Numbered from the stretch's first letter, positions 45,430 to 56,900 are shown. The stretch: DNA of 64,000 nt from Rhizobium brockwellii (GCF_000769405.2 NZ_CP053440.1:907706-971705); one strand, 5' to 3'. Numbers and translations: made by a program. Notes: a model not told the origin generated them from the letters alone.

Positions 45430-47367
45430 ATGGCCAAAGAAATACTGTCGCGTGGCGTCACCCGCCGCGCCGTGCTTGGTGGCATGGCTGGTGTCGCGGC
45501 GCTGTCTATCGCCGGTCGCGTGTCTGCCGCAGGTGGCGAAGCGCCGGCACTTGCGCAACTCGCCAAGGACGGAAAGCTGCCGCCGCTCGCCGAGCGCCTG
45601 CCGAAAAAGCCGATGGTCGTGACGCCGTTCGAGAAAGTCGGCACCTATGGCGGTTCGCTGCGCCGCGGCCTTCGCGGTTCATCCGACCATAACGGCATCC
45701 TGCGTATGGTCGGCAACCAGAGCCTTGTGCGCTGGAACCTCGACTTTACCGCCGTGCAGCCGAACCTTGCCGAACGCTGGGAAGTCAGCGACGACGCAAC
45801 ACAATTCACGTTCCATCTGATCGAAGGCGTGCGCTGGTCGGACGGTCATCCCTTTACGGCCGATGACGTCGTTTTCGCGATCGAAGACTGCGTCAAGAAC
45901 ACCGAGCTCTACAGCTCGACACCGGCGCAGCTTGCGGTCGCCGGCAAGCCGGTGACCGTCGAGAAGATCGACGATTACACGGTGAAGTTCACCTTTGCCG
46001 CGGCCAATGCGCTTTATCTGGAAAACCTCGCCACACCGCTTGGCCAGCATCCGACGCTGTTCCCGAAGCATTACTGCAGCCAGTTCCTGCCGAAATATAA
46101 TCCCAATATCGAGGCCGATGCGAAGAAGGCCGGCGTCACCAGCTGGACGGAGCTGTTCCGCAGCCGTTGCGGCGACATCGAGATCCCATCGCGATGGGGC
46201 AATGTCGACAAGCCGACGCTCGATCCATGGGTGGTCAAGGAGCCTTATGCCGGCGGCGCGACACGCGTCGTCATGACCCGCAATCCTTATTTCTGGCAGG
46301 TCGATACCGAGGGCAACCAGCTCCCCTACATCGATGAAATCAACTTCGGCATCTCGCAGGACGTCGAATCGCTGATGCTGAACGTCATCTCCGGAAAGAT
46401 CGACATCCAGGAGCGTCACATCAGCGTTCTCGCCAACAAGCCGACGCTGTCCAAGAACATGGAAAAGGGCGACTATCGGTTGCTGACGCTCGTGCCTTCA
46501 GCCTCGCAACAGTGCCAGATCTACTTCAACATCACCCACAAAGATCCTGCCATGCGCAAGATGTTTGCCGACAAGGCGTTCCGGCAAGCGCTCTCTATCG
46601 GCATCAATCGTCAGGAGCTCATCGACATCGTCTATTTCGGACAGAGCGAGCCCTACCAGGCAGGGCCGCGTCCGACCCATCCCTGGTATAACGAGAAATA
46701 CGCGCGCCAATTCACCGAATTCGACGCCGACAAGGCAGGCGCGATGCTCGACGAGGCCGGCTATAAGAAAGGCGGCGACGGTTTTCGTCTCCGGCCCGAC
46801 GGCCAGAAGGTGTTCTTCTCGATCGACGTCATTCCGACGCTCTATCCCGACCTCGTAGATGCCCTGGAACTGGTCAAGGCGCATTGGGCTCAGATCGGTG
46901 TCGACATGAAGGTCAACACGATCGAGCGGGCGCTCTATTACACCCGCGGCGACGACAACGCCCATGACGCGGCGGTGTGGCCAGGTCCTGGCGGTCTCGA
47001 TCCAATGCTCGATCCGCGCGATTTCTTCGCCTTCCATCCGCAGGGTTCGCGTTACGCCATTCCGTGGACGCTTTGGTACACCTCCAACGGCGCACGCGGC
47101 GAAGAGCCACCGGAAAGCCAGAAGAAGCGCATGAAGCTCTTCGATGAAGCGCGTTCGACGGCCGATCTCGACAAGCGCGGCGCGATCATGAAGCAGATCT
47201 TCGACATCGCGGCCGAGGAATTCGAGACCGTCGGCCTTTGCCTTGCCGTCGGCGGCTTCGGCATCATCCGCAACAATCTGCGCAATGTTCCCGAGAAGGA
47301 GCCGGATAGCTGGTCCTGGCCCAATCCCGGCCCGGCAATGCCGCAGCAATTCACCTTCACGAGCTGA
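45430..47367 (+). CDS. dipeptide-type ABC transporter binding protein with Tat-like signal
   Basis: A 645-residue protein, long for an SBP_bac_5 protein. ATG 45430 follows AAAAGGGAGG. The N-terminus has a twin-arginine-like signal (RGVTRRAVLGGMAG, then AALSIAG and a cut near residue 34), so export folded is plausible. The mature part includes LAERWEVSDDATQFTFHLIEGVRWSDGHPFTADDVVFAIEDCV and a C-lobe with NPGPAMPQQFTF. Larger members of this family bind oligosaccharides. First gene of the plus arm. Confidence 0.92.
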   Translation: MAKEILSRGVTRRAVLGGMAGVAALSIAGRVSAAGGEAPALAQLAKDGKLPPLAERLPKKPMVVTPFEKVGTYGGSLRRGLRGSSDHNGILRMVGNQSLVRWNLDFTAVQPNLAERWEVSDDATQFTFHLIEGVRWSDGHPFTADDVVFAIEDCVKNTELYSSTPAQLAVAGKPVTVEKIDDYTVKFTFAAANALYLENLATPLGQHPTLFPKHYCSQFLPKYNPNIEADAKKAGVTSWTELFRSRCGDIEIPSRWGNVDKPTLDPWVVKEPYAGGATRVVMTRNPYFWQVDTEGNQLPYIDEINFGISQDVESLMLNVISGKIDIQERHISVLANKPTLSKNMEKGDYRLLTLVPSASQQCQIYFNITHKDPAMRKMFADKAFRQALSIGINRQELIDIVYFGQSEPYQAGPRPTHPWYNEKYARQFTEFDADKAGAMLDEAGYKKGGDGFRLRPDGQKVFFSIDVIPTLYPDLVDALELVKAHWAQIGVDMKVNTIERALYYTRGDDNAHDAAVWPGPGGLDPMLDPRDFFAFHPQGSRYAIPWTLWYTSNGARGEEPPESQKKRMKLFDEARSTADLDKRGAIMKQIFDIAAEEFETVGLCLAVGGFGIIRNNLRNVPEKEPDSWSWPNPGPAMPQQFTFTS

Positions 47368-47490
47368 TTTTCGTCATAAGCGCCGTGCCATCAGGTGCGG
47401 CGCTTTCTTTCAGTTCGCTCTCCGAGATGTCTTGCCGGTCCTGACGGCCGACAAGGCCCGGAGGGCGGCGTTCAATGCAAGAGGCGCCCT

Positions 47491-48477
47491 ATGCTGGTCT
47501 TCATCGCCAAACGCTTCCTATGGATGATCCCATCGCTGTTTGCCGTCAGCTTCCTGGCTTTCGTGCTGATCCAGCTGCCGCCGGGCGATTATGTCACGAC
47601 CTATATTGCGACGCTGGCAGCCTCCAACGAGATCGTCGATCAGAACACGGCGGCGCAATTGCGCGAGCGCTTCGGCCTCGGCGACCCGATGCTCGTCCAA
47701 TATTTCAAATGGATATGGGGCATTCTCACGCGCGGCGATTTCGGCATCTCCTTCGAATGGCAGCAGCCGGTCTCTGACCTGATCTGGGAGCGCATGGCGC
47801 TGACGCTCGTTCTGGCTCTGTCGACATTGATCGCCACCTGGGCAATCGCGCTGCCGATCGGCGTCTATTCCGCCGTACGCAAATATTCGATCGGCGACTA
47901 TTTCTTCACCGCCTTCACCTTTTTCGGCCTGGCCGTTCCGTCCTTCCTGCTGGCGCTGGTGCTGATGTATGTCGCGGCGGTCGAATTCGGACAGGATGTC
48001 GGCGGGCTCTTTTCGCCGGAATACGAGAACGCGTCCTGGAGCTTCGCCAAAATGGTCGACCTCTTCTCGCATCTCTGGCTTCCCGTCATCATCCTTGCCG
48101 TCTCCTCGACGGCGAGCCTCATCCGCGTCATGCGCGCCAACATGCTCGATGAATTGCCGAAGCCATACGTGACCACGGCACGGGCAAAAGGTCTCTCAGA
48201 GTTCCGGCTGCTGATGAAATATCCGCTGATGATCGCCCTCAATCCGTTCATCTCGACGATTGCCTGGCTGTTGCCCAACCTCATTTCCGGCTCGGTCGTT
48301 GTCGCCATCGTCCTCAATCTGCCGACGGCCGCACCTTTGCTGCTGCAGGCACTGATGGCCCAGGACATGTATCTCGCCGGCGCCTTCGTCCTGCTGATCT
48401 GCGCGCTGACGCTGATAGGCTCTCTGATCAGCGATATTCTGCTTGCGCTGGTCGATCCCCGCATCCGGTTGGAATAG
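47491..48477 (+). CDS. dipeptide-type ABC transporter permease (DppB-like)
   Basis: A 328-residue protein from ATG 47491, with GAGG upstream; earlier in-frame starts lie in poor sequence. Six helices and DppB-type motifs: FLAFVLIQLPPGDYV, QNTAAQLRERFGLGDPMLVQYF, ARAKGLSEFRLLMKYPLM (EAA loop). Ends with LVDPRIRLE. It pairs with the GTG-started permease 9 bp downstream. Confidence 0.92.
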   Translation: MLVFIAKRFLWMIPSLFAVSFLAFVLIQLPPGDYVTTYIATLAASNEIVDQNTAAQLRERFGLGDPMLVQYFKWIWGILTRGDFGISFEWQQPVSDLIWERMALTLVLALSTLIATWAIALPIGVYSAVRKYSIGDYFFTAFTFFGLAVPSFLLALVLMYVAAVEFGQDVGGLFSPEYENASWSFAKMVDLFSHLWLPVIILAVSSTASLIRVMRANMLDELPKPYVTTARAKGLSEFRLLMKYPLMIALNPFISTIAWLLPNLISGSVVVAIVLNLPTAAPLLLQALMAQDMYLAGAFVLLICALTLIGSLISDILLALVDPRIRLE

Positions 48478-48486
48478 GAGCCCCAC

Positions 48487-49608
48487 GTGGCCGACATCAC
48501 CGTTACAAACATTCCCCCGGATCGTGCCGCCGTTGCATCGCAGTGGCAGCTCATCTGGTGGGCTTTCCGCCGGCACCGGCTGGCCATGGTGGCGCTCGTC
48601 GTCACCGTGCTGATGTATATCGTTGCCCTGCTTCCCGGCTTCTTCGCCATCAACGATCCGTACCTGCAAAATGCGCGGGCGACCTTTCACCCGCCGCAGA
48701 AATTGCATCTGATCGATACTGAGAACGGGTTCTCCTTCGGCCTGCATTATTATCCGATGAAGCTGGCCCGCGATCCGGAGACGCTGGCCGCCATCTACAA
48801 GGAGGACACGACAAAACGTGTCGACGTCCAGTTCTTCGGGCGCGGCTATGAATATTCGGTGTTCGGCCTGTTCAGGACCAACATCCATCTGATCGCCTCG
48901 CCCGACAAGACGACGCCGCTGCTTCTCTTCGGCGCCGACAGGCTTGGGCGCGATGTTTTCAGCCGAACGGTGCAGGGTTCGCAGATCTCGTTGTCGATCG
49001 GCCTCGTCGGTGTCTTCTTCTCGTTGATGCTCGGCATCGTGCTCGGCGGCATCTCGGGATATTACGGCGGCCGCATCGATTTTTTCCTGCAGCGGGTGAT
49101 CGATTTCGTGCTGTCACTGCCGACGATCCCGATCTGGCTGGCAATGGCCGCGGCCCTGCCGCAGGATTGGCCTGCGACGCTGCAATATATGATGATTACG
49201 ATCATCCTGTCGCTGACCGGCTGGGCACAGCTCGCCCGCGTCGTTCGCGGCCGCTTCCTCTCTTTGCGCACCGAGGAATTCGTCGCCGCCGCCAGGCTCG
49301 ACGGTGTTCGCGAAAGGCGCATCATCTTTCGCCACATGTTGCCGAGCTTTGCCAGCCATATCATCGCGTCGATCACGCTTGCGGTGCCGGCAATGATCCT
49401 TGCCGAAACCTCTCTCTCCTTCCTGGGGCTCGGTCTGCAGCCGCCGACCATCTCCTGGGGCGTGCTTCTGCGCGAGGCCCAGAACATTCGCTCGATCGCC
49501 ACCGCGCCATGGCTCTTCATGCCGGGCTGTGCCGTCGTGGTCGCCGTGATGGCGCTCAACCTTCTCGGCGACGGCCTGCGCGATGCGGCCGACCCCTACA
49601 ACAAATGA
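48487..49608 (+). CDS. dipeptide-type ABC transporter permease (DppC-like)
   Basis: A 373-residue protein beginning at GTG 48487, behind AGGAGCCCC. Helix 1 is near residues 31-52, then a large periplasmic loop of about 130 residues, longer than in most DppC proteins, then five helices with LFGADRLGRDVFSRTVQGSQ and the EAA loop EEFVAAARLDGVRERRIIFRHMLP. The end GDGLRDAADPY is typical. The long loop may be a contact for the long binding protein. Confidence 0.92.
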   Translation: MADITVTNIPPDRAAVASQWQLIWWAFRRHRLAMVALVVTVLMYIVALLPGFFAINDPYLQNARATFHPPQKLHLIDTENGFSFGLHYYPMKLARDPETLAAIYKEDTTKRVDVQFFGRGYEYSVFGLFRTNIHLIASPDKTTPLLLFGADRLGRDVFSRTVQGSQISLSIGLVGVFFSLMLGIVLGGISGYYGGRIDFFLQRVIDFVLSLPTIPIWLAMAAALPQDWPATLQYMMITIILSLTGWAQLARVVRGRFLSLRTEEFVAAARLDGVRERRIIFRHMLPSFASHIIASITLAVPAMILAETSLSFLGLGLQPPTISWGVLLREAQNIRSIATAPWLFMPGCAVVVAVMALNLLGDGLRDAADPYNK

Positions 49609-49615
49609 GGCCGGC

Positions 49616-51333
<1,718 letters not shown>

Positions 51334-51337
<4 letters not shown>

Positions 51338-52545
51338 AAATCACCGGAATCCGCACTTTTCTCATGCATGTCGGTCAGCCTGATCCCGCGAACTGGGCTT
51401 CCGACCAACGGTCCAGCAGTGGCGCCTCGAAACAGTTCGGCGGCACCAGAAACTGGCTCTTTCTGAAGGTCGATACCGACGAGGGCATCACCGGCATCGG
51501 CGAATGCTCAGGGTGGCCGCGCGTCGTCGAGACGGCGATCCATGATCTCGCCCCACTCCTTATCGGCGAAGATCCGGCCCATACCGAACGGCTATGGCAG
51601 AAGATGCATATCGCGATGATGGGCCATGGCATGCTCGGGACGGTCGGAGGCGGTGCGATGACCGGCATCGACATGGCGCTATGGGACATCAAAGGCAAGG
51701 CGCTCGGTGTGCCGGTCTGGATGCTGCTCGGCGGCAAGATGCGCGACCGGATCCCGATCTACTCGCATGCGAATACGCCCGAGCGCGCGCTTGCCATCAA
51801 GGAACGCGGCATAAAGGCGATCAAGTGCGGCGGTGTCGCCGATCCGGTCCGCAAGGTCGCCGCGCTGCGTGAGGCCGTCGCAGACGACATGGATATTGCT
51901 ATCGATCTGCATGGACCGCCATGGCTGACACCGGCGGATGCCTGCCGGCTGGTACGGGCGCTCGAACCCTATGAATTGATGTGGGTGGAAGATCCGATCG
52001 CGCCGGAGAATATCGACGGCTACCGTCGCATCCGCGACGCAGCGCATGTGCCGCTTGCCGCCGGCGAGCGCTTTGCGACCGTCTTCGGCGAGCGTGAACT
52101 CATCGAGAGGGAACTGGTCGACGTGATCCAGCCGGACACCGGCCGGGCCGGCGGCATCACCCAGATGAAGAAGATCGCTGCCATGGCCGAGGCGCATCAT
52201 ATTCAGATGGCGCCGCATTCGGGCTCGCTCGGGCCGGTGGCGGAATATGCGGCTTTGCATCTGCTTGCGGCGATCCCGAACGCGCTCATCCTCGAGCGCC
52301 TCGACGACGACTGGGACGGCCGCCGCCAGACGATCGTGCCGCATCCTGAGCAGGTCGATGGCTTGATCGCCGTTCCTGATGGCCCGGGACTTGGCTGCGA
52401 TATCGACGAGGCCTTTGTGGCGCGCTTCCCCAGCGAGGGCAATGTCTCGGTGCCGCAAAGTGCTGGCGCCTACAATCCCGGAACCGACAACGAGCATCTC
52501 TACGTGCAGACGCGCCAGTCGCGCCGCAGCTATTTCAATCGCTAG
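51334..52545 (+). CDS. enolase-superfamily sugar-acid dehydratase (galactonate-dehydratase-like), first copy
   Basis: A 403-residue mandelate-racemase subgroup protein. Metal ligands Asp191 (IDLHG), Glu219 (WVEDP) and Glu245 (GERF), with acid/base His193 and His295 (APHSGS), in the spacing of D-galactonate dehydratases (D..E 28, E..E 26, E..H 50). The N-terminal cap domain is present. It should remove water from a sugar acid, such as galactarate, glucarate or galactonate, to give a 2-keto-3-deoxy acid. It follows the ATPase by a 4-bp overlap, in the same transcription unit as the second copy. Confidence 0.9.
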
Positions 52546-52557
52546 AAGGACAGAAAG

Positions 52558-53745
52558 ATGAAGATCGACCGCATGCGGGTTTTTATGACCCGCGACAAGG
52601 ACCGTCCCCGCGTGATCGTCGCGCTCGACACCGATGACGGGCTGACGGGCTGGGGCGAATGCTACAATCACGGCCCCGACAAGGCGCTTCCGCCGCTCTT
52701 GGATTATCTCTACGAATTTCTGTCCGGCCAGGATCCGACACGCGTCGACTATCTCGTCAATCTGTTGATCCAGCAAAGCCGGTTCCCGCCGGGCGCGCTC
52801 GGCCTTGCCGCGATCTCCGCGCTCGATCATTGCCTTTGGGACCTTGCCGCCAAGGCGGCGAACGTGCCGGTCTACAAGCTGCTGGGCGGCGAGGTGCGCG
52901 ACCGCATCAAGGTCTATGCCGGGGTCTACACCGCACCGGATGCGCCGGCGGCCCGCGACGAGTTCGATCGTCTGAAGGAGGGGTGGGGTTTCACCGCCTT
53001 CAAGCTCAGCCCCTGGCGGATCGACATGCACTCCAATCGCTGGGGTAATGTCGTGAAAGCCTCGGCGGATTATTTCCGCTCGCTTCGCGAAACGGTCAAT
53101 GACGAATACGAAATCGCCTTCGATGCCCATGCGAAGATTTTCGAGCCGATCGCCGCTCGCCAGCTCGGCAATGCGCTGGCGCCTTATGATCCGCTGTTTT
53201 TCGAGGAGCCGCTACGTCCTGAAAATATCGAGGCCTGGGGCGATCTGAAACAGGGGCTCAACTGCACACTTGCGACCGGCGAGTCGCTCTACAACAGAAA
53301 CGAGTTCCTCCGCCTGCTGCAGGTCAAGGGCGCCGACCTCATCCAGCCTGACATCTGCGTGGTCGGCGGCATCAGCGAAATGCGCCGCATCGCGACACTT
53401 GCCGAAGCCTTCTTCGTCGGTGTGGCGCCGCACAACCCGATGGGTCCGCTTGCGACGGCGGTCAACGTTCATTTTTCGGCGGCGGCACAGAATTTCCGCA
53501 TCCTCGAATACCGGCTGCCGAAGGGACAGGCCTACGTCTATGGCGGCCTCGATATCGAGAAGCGGGAGGGGGAAACCCGTTACGTCGTCGATCCCTATCT
53601 GCCGAAGGACGGCTATCTGGAGCTGCGTCCCGACCGGCCGGGCTGGGGCGTCGAAATGGACGAGAAGGCGATGGAGGAAGAAGGTTACATCCATTGGCAG
53701 CGACGCGTGCCGAAGCGGCCCGACGGCTCCTACGCATTCGCCTGA
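52558..53745 (+). CDS. enolase-superfamily sugar-acid dehydratase (galactonate-dehydratase-like), second copy
   Basis: A 395-residue protein of the same subgroup. Asp189 and His191 in FDAHAK, Glu216 in FFEEPL, Glu242 in TGES and His292 in APHNPMGPLATAVNVH, with the same spacing as the first copy and as DgoD. By eye its sequence is clearly distinct from the first, so they probably act on different isomers or substrates. Ribosome site AGGACAG. Last gene of the plus arm; a 10-bp stem-loop follows 25 bp after its stop. Confidence 0.9.
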   Translation: MKIDRMRVFMTRDKDRPRVIVALDTDDGLTGWGECYNHGPDKALPPLLDYLYEFLSGQDPTRVDYLVNLLIQQSRFPPGALGLAAISALDHCLWDLAAKAANVPVYKLLGGEVRDRIKVYAGVYTAPDAPAARDEFDRLKEGWGFTAFKLSPWRIDMHSNRWGNVVKASADYFRSLRETVNDEYEIAFDAHAKIFEPIAARQLGNALAPYDPLFFEEPLRPENIEAWGDLKQGLNCTLATGESLYNRNEFLRLLQVKGADLIQPDICVVGGISEMRRIATLAEAFFVGVAPHNPMGPLATAVNVHFSAAAQNFRILEYRLPKGQAYVYGGLDIEKREGETRYVVDPYLPKDGYLELRPDRPGWGVEMDEKAMEEEGYIHWQRRVPKRPDGSYAFA

Positions 53746-53770
53746 GGGCATTGCGCGCTTTAAAAACAGA

Positions 53771-53800
53771 AGCTGGCCGCCCGGATGGACGCGGCCAGCT
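53771..53800 (+). terminator. stem-loop after the plus arm
   Basis: AGCTGGCCGC 53771-53780 pairs perfectly with GCGGCCAGCT 53791-53800 around a 10-nt loop. It follows the last dehydratase gene by 25 bp. There is no strong T-run, so Rho-dependent or weak termination is possible. Confidence 0.6.
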
Positions 53801-53818
53801 CCCGCAGGGCGACGCTTC

Positions 53819-53932
53819 TAGAGCATGATGCCGAAAAGTGTGAGCGGTTTTCGGGTGACATCATGCTCTAACTATTTAATTTAGAACAGGATTCAAATTT
53901 TAGGCCGACCGGCCTAAAATCATCCTGTTCTA
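53819..53932. repeat. RIME-like mosaic repeat, copy 2
   Basis: Two palindromes: TAGAGCATGATG ... CATCATGCTCTA (53819-53870) and TAGAACAGGAT ... ATCCTGTTCTA (53882-53932), the second with an inner TTTTAGGCC..GGCCTAAAA stem. It is the reverse complement of the copy at 3746-3864. Its right end supplies the TAG stop of the FMN reductase gene. Confidence 0.8.
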
Positions 53933-54502
53933 GGCATCTTTCGGCAGCACTGAGCGAACCCTTGCGATGAAGACATGGAAGTCCTGCATGAACGTGCGAA
54001 GGAAATCGGCGGTGGTGTATTTCGTGACCTCGCCGTCATCGGTGATCAGCCCCGGCGTGAACTGGATGTAGGCTTCCGGGGCATTCATCTGGGGAGAGTT
54101 GCAGAAACTGAGCACACTGCGCAAATTCTGCTGGGCGACTGCTGTGCCTATCGCCCCCGGCGACGTGCCGATCACCGCGGACGGCTTACGTGTGAACGAG
54201 TTGGTGCCGTAAGGACGGCTCGCCCAGTCGATTGCATTTTTCAGCCCGCCGGGTATGGATCGATTGTATTCGGGCGTGACGAATAGCACGGCGTCGACGG
54301 CCGCGATTGCCGCCTTGAATGCCTTGCCAGCCGGAGGGTAGTCGGCGTCATACTCGTAGCTATAGAGCGGCAGGTCCTTGAAGGATATCTCCAACATTTC
54401 AAGTTCCGGCGGGGCAAGCCGCACCAACGCCTTGGCGAGCTTGCGGTTGATCGAGCCCTTGGCAAGGCTGCCGATGAGATAGCCTACTTTATGCGTGGTC
54501 AT
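53930..54502 (-). CDS. NADPH-dependent FMN reductase
   Basis: A 190-residue protein from ATG 54502, with TTGGAG ahead. Flavodoxin-like motifs: IGSLAKGSINRKLAKAL, the FMN loop TPEYNRSIPGGLKNAIDWASRP and GTSPGAIGTAVAQQ. The family reduces flavins, quinones or azo compounds with NAD(P)H in the cytoplasm. Its stop TAG at 53930-53932 is part of the RIME-like repeat. Next to a nitroreductase and an ArsR gene; a redox-stress function is possible. Confidence 0.9.
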   Translation of the reverse strand: MTTHKVGYLIGSLAKGSINRKLAKALVRLAPPELEMLEISFKDLPLYSYEYDADYPPAGKAFKAAIAAVDAVLFVTPEYNRSIPGGLKNAIDWASRPYGTNSFTRKPSAVIGTSPGAIGTAVAQQNLRSVLSFCNSPQMNAPEAYIQFTPGLITDDGEVTKYTTADFLRTFMQDFHVFIARVRSVLPKDA

Positions 54503-54580
54503 GGCGTTCTCCAATATCTCGCATGATAAGGGACGTATTAGGATCACAGAAGGGGGTTCCTGTCCTTTGATCGCAAGTCA

Positions 54581-55246
54581 CTAATCGCCGAGGAACGTAA
54601 CCGTCTCGCCGAGCGGGGCGCGGCCTGTCCGGGCGTAACTGACCGTGGGGTCCTCGTAGCCGATCGACATGCCGCAGAAGAGGATGAGCCCGTCCGGGGG
54701 TGAGAGGACCTCGGCGACCGTCTCGCGAACCTGCGACCACGCCATCTGCGGGCAACTGTGCAGACCTTCGGCGCGGAGCAGCAGCATGATGGTCTGCAGA
54801 TACATGCCGACGTCGGCCCATTGGGGTAGGCCGAGGTCACGGTCGATGTAGCAGAACAGGGCGGCGGGCGCGCCGAAACAGTTCCAGTTGGCGATTGCTG
54901 CCCGCTGGCGCGCCTCCCAGTCCTCGCGCGCAATGCCGAGCGCGCTGTAGCGCTCCTTGCCGAAGGCGGACCGGCGCTCCCCATAAGGGGGCTTCAGCTC
55001 GTGCGGGTACATCTCGTACTGCCGCTTGTCCCAGGGGTCACCATGGGCGACGCGCTCGACGGCGGACGTCTTGAGCTCTGCCAGCAATGCGCCGGTCATC
55101 ACGTAGGTATTCCACGGCTGGATGTTCGATCCTGACGGCGACCAAGCTGCGGCGGACAGCACACGCTCAAGCACCTCCCTCTCCACAGGCTCGTCTTTGA
55201 ACCCTCGCACCGACCGTCGACTTTTGACTGCCTCATATACGTCCAT
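54581..55246 (-). CDS. nitroreductase-family oxidoreductase
   Basis: A 221-residue protein; ATG 55246 follows GGAGGCGATC, so the ATG four codons earlier is less likely. Family marks: SRRSVRGFKDEPV with flavin-phosphate contacts, SPSGSNIQPWNTYV and FCGMSIGYEDP. Reduces nitro compounds, quinones or related molecules with FMN and NAD(P)H. It lies 78 bp from the start of the FMN reductase gene on the same strand, so they may share a transcript. Confidence 0.9.
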   Translation of the reverse strand: MDVYEAVKSRRSVRGFKDEPVEREVLERVLSAAAWSPSGSNIQPWNTYVMTGALLAELKTSAVERVAHGDPWDKRQYEMYPHELKPPYGERRSAFGKERYSALGIAREDWEARQRAAIANWNCFGAPAALFCYIDRDLGLPQWADVGMYLQTIMLLLRAEGLHSCPQMAWSQVRETVAEVLSPPDGLILFCGMSIGYEDPTVSYARTGRAPLGETVTFLGD

Positions 55247-55653
55247 GATCGCCTCCATGGCGCCGGCCGTTCGTTACGTCCATAGTCATGGCCGCTTCCT
55301 CCTGACTGTTCCGTTCCTGATGTGATTCATTATCTCCATTCGCAATGGAGGCGTAATCACACCGTGGTCTAGGAGGCGTACATCAAACGTACATCAGGGA
55401 TCGATGCATTCGAGGGGCATGTGGGCGAGGCATCGCGGGACTCCCGCGCCACGGAATCCCGGCCTGGAATTACGCCCCTGAACGGCCTCAGCTTGGCTTA
55501 CGCTCAAGCCGTAGTCATCTCTTTCAAAACCGCTCTCTTCGCCATTACGCTGCTCTTCGTTGCCGCGGTACCGATTCTGAGTTGCCTACAAGATCATCCT
55601 CAGCAGAATTGGACGCCGATCGTGAGCCGCAAGAGCAACGCTTCGTCATTTCG
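55247..55653. other. 407-bp stretch without a confident gene
   Basis: Between the nitroreductase start and the end of the ArsR gene. A plus-strand frame of 110 codons at 55421-55753 overlaps the ArsR gene, lacks a ribosome site and is likely chance. It presumably holds the nitroreductase promoter. No repeat seen. Confidence 0.4.
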
Positions 55654-56007
55654 TCAGGTGCCTACGGCTTGGGCACGTTCTACTGGGGGGCGAGGATGCC
55701 ATCCGAAGATGTCGGCGAGCGTATCGAGCATCGCGGTGGCTGCTGCGGATTGAAGTGAATAGTAGATCGTCTGGGCAGCCCTTCGCGTCTGCACGAGTTC
55801 CTGTTCTCGAAGAATTGCCAAATGCTGGGACGTCGAAGATTGGCTCAATCCCACTTCGTCGGCCAGGACGCTCACGGACATTTCTCCTTCGGCCAACAGA
55901 TGCAGAATGTGAAGCCGCTTGGCATTCCCCATGGCCGACAGGAAGTTTGCTTCGTTGTCGAAGGCGTTGGTTTCAGGGGAAGGCGCGGCTGACGATTGAT
56001 TGTTCAA
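55654..56007 (-). CDS. ArsR-family transcriptional regulator
   Basis: A 117-residue protein. TTG 56007 is preferred, since AAAGGAG lies seven bases ahead. Winged helix: SAMGNAKRLHILHLLAEGEMSV, then DEVGLSQSSTSQHLAILREQELV and the wing RRAAQTIYYSL. The CxC metal-binding motif of metal sensors is absent, so it may sense redox or another signal. It is the gene upstream of the nitroreductase/FMN reductase pair on the same strand, so it may regulate them, with 407 bp between. Confidence 0.85.
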   Translation of the reverse strand: MNNQSSAAPSPETNAFDNEANFLSAMGNAKRLHILHLLAEGEMSVSVLADEVGLSQSSTSQHLAILREQELVQTRRAAQTIYYSLQSAAATAMLDTLADIFGWHPRPPVERAQAVGT

Positions 56008-56206
56008 GGCGAGATCTCCTTTGGGGAACCAAAGCCGGGGCAACAGGTCATATCCCCGAGCTTTAATTTAGAGATAACGCATGGGTGCGGGGCCGAAACC
56101 CATTATCGGCGCCGCATCGTCTTTTCCGGCGCGAATCGGATACGGCGCGCCTCAAATGGACAGCGGCGGCAGATCATGTTCAAGATCGGCATCCTTCGCC
56201 TATAAG

Positions 56207-56899
56207 CTAGCGCGGGCCGACCTGGCGCATTTGTGGGGGCAGTGTTTCCCAGGCCCGGATCAGTTCGCCGATGGACGCGGCCTCCATCTTGTGCATGACA
56301 TTGCTGCGATGCAGTTTCACCGTCACTTCACTGATGCCGAGATCAAAGGCGATCTGCTTGTTGAGGCGGCCGCGCGCCACCTCATGCAAAACTTCGCGCT
56401 CGCGCTGCGTCAGCGTCTCCAGGCGCTTGATGTTGCGCTCGGCGATCGCGGCTTCCGCCCGTCGTTCGGCATCCATCGCAATGCCTGCAGTCACCGCGTC
56501 GAGCAGCGTCTGGTCCCGCACCGGCTTGGTGAGAAAATCCACGGCGCCGGCCTTCATCGCCTGGACGGTCATCGGGATATCGCCATGTCCGGTCAGGAAG
56601 ATGATCGGCTTGGAAATGCCGTTTTCGGCCAGATGGCTCTGCAGATGGAGGCCGCTTGCGCCCGGCATGCGCACATCGAGGATCAGGCAGCCGGGGCTAT
56701 CCAAGATATCGGCATCAAGCAATTCACGGGTCGAAGCAAAACTGGTCGACTGGAAACCCGCCGACAGGATCAGCTCCGACAGTGCCTCGCGAACCGATGC
56801 GTCGTCATCGACGATAATGACAAGCGGCTGGCCCTCATCATAACTGCACTGCAATGATAACGGCGCCGATCTCCGCAGCAACGGCTGGTCAACTCTCAT
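56207..56899 (-). CDS. FixJ-type response regulator
   Basis: A 230-residue protein from ATG 56899, five bases after GGAGGG. Receiver domain: VIIVDDDASVREALSE, the phospho-Asp in ILDVRMPGASG, FLTGHGDIPM and the Lys in DFLTKPV. Output: LuxR-type helix-turn-helix LTQREREVLHEVARGRLNKQIAFDLGISEVTVKLHRSNVMHK. It is encoded last in the unit led by the sensor kinase at 57919; its ATG is one base after the previous stop. Confidence 0.9.
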   Translation of the reverse strand: MRVDQPLLRRSAPLSLQCSYDEGQPLVIIVDDDASVREALSELILSAGFQSTSFASTRELLDADILDSPGCLILDVRMPGASGLHLQSHLAENGISKPIIFLTGHGDIPMTVQAMKAGAVDFLTKPVRDQTLLDAVTAGIAMDAERRAEAAIAERNIKRLETLTQREREVLHEVARGRLNKQIAFDLGISEVTVKLHRSNVMHKMEAASIGELIRAWETLPPQMRQVGPR

Positions 56900-56900
56900 G

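Noticed and set aside
51679..53130. Minus-strand frame of 483 codons opposite the two dehydratases
   Set aside because: A shadow of two well-supported enolase-superfamily genes, Arg/His-rich with no domain.
55421..55753. Plus-strand 110-codon frame with a hydrophobic segment
   Set aside because: No ribosome site, and it overlaps the 3' part of the ArsR gene on the other strand.
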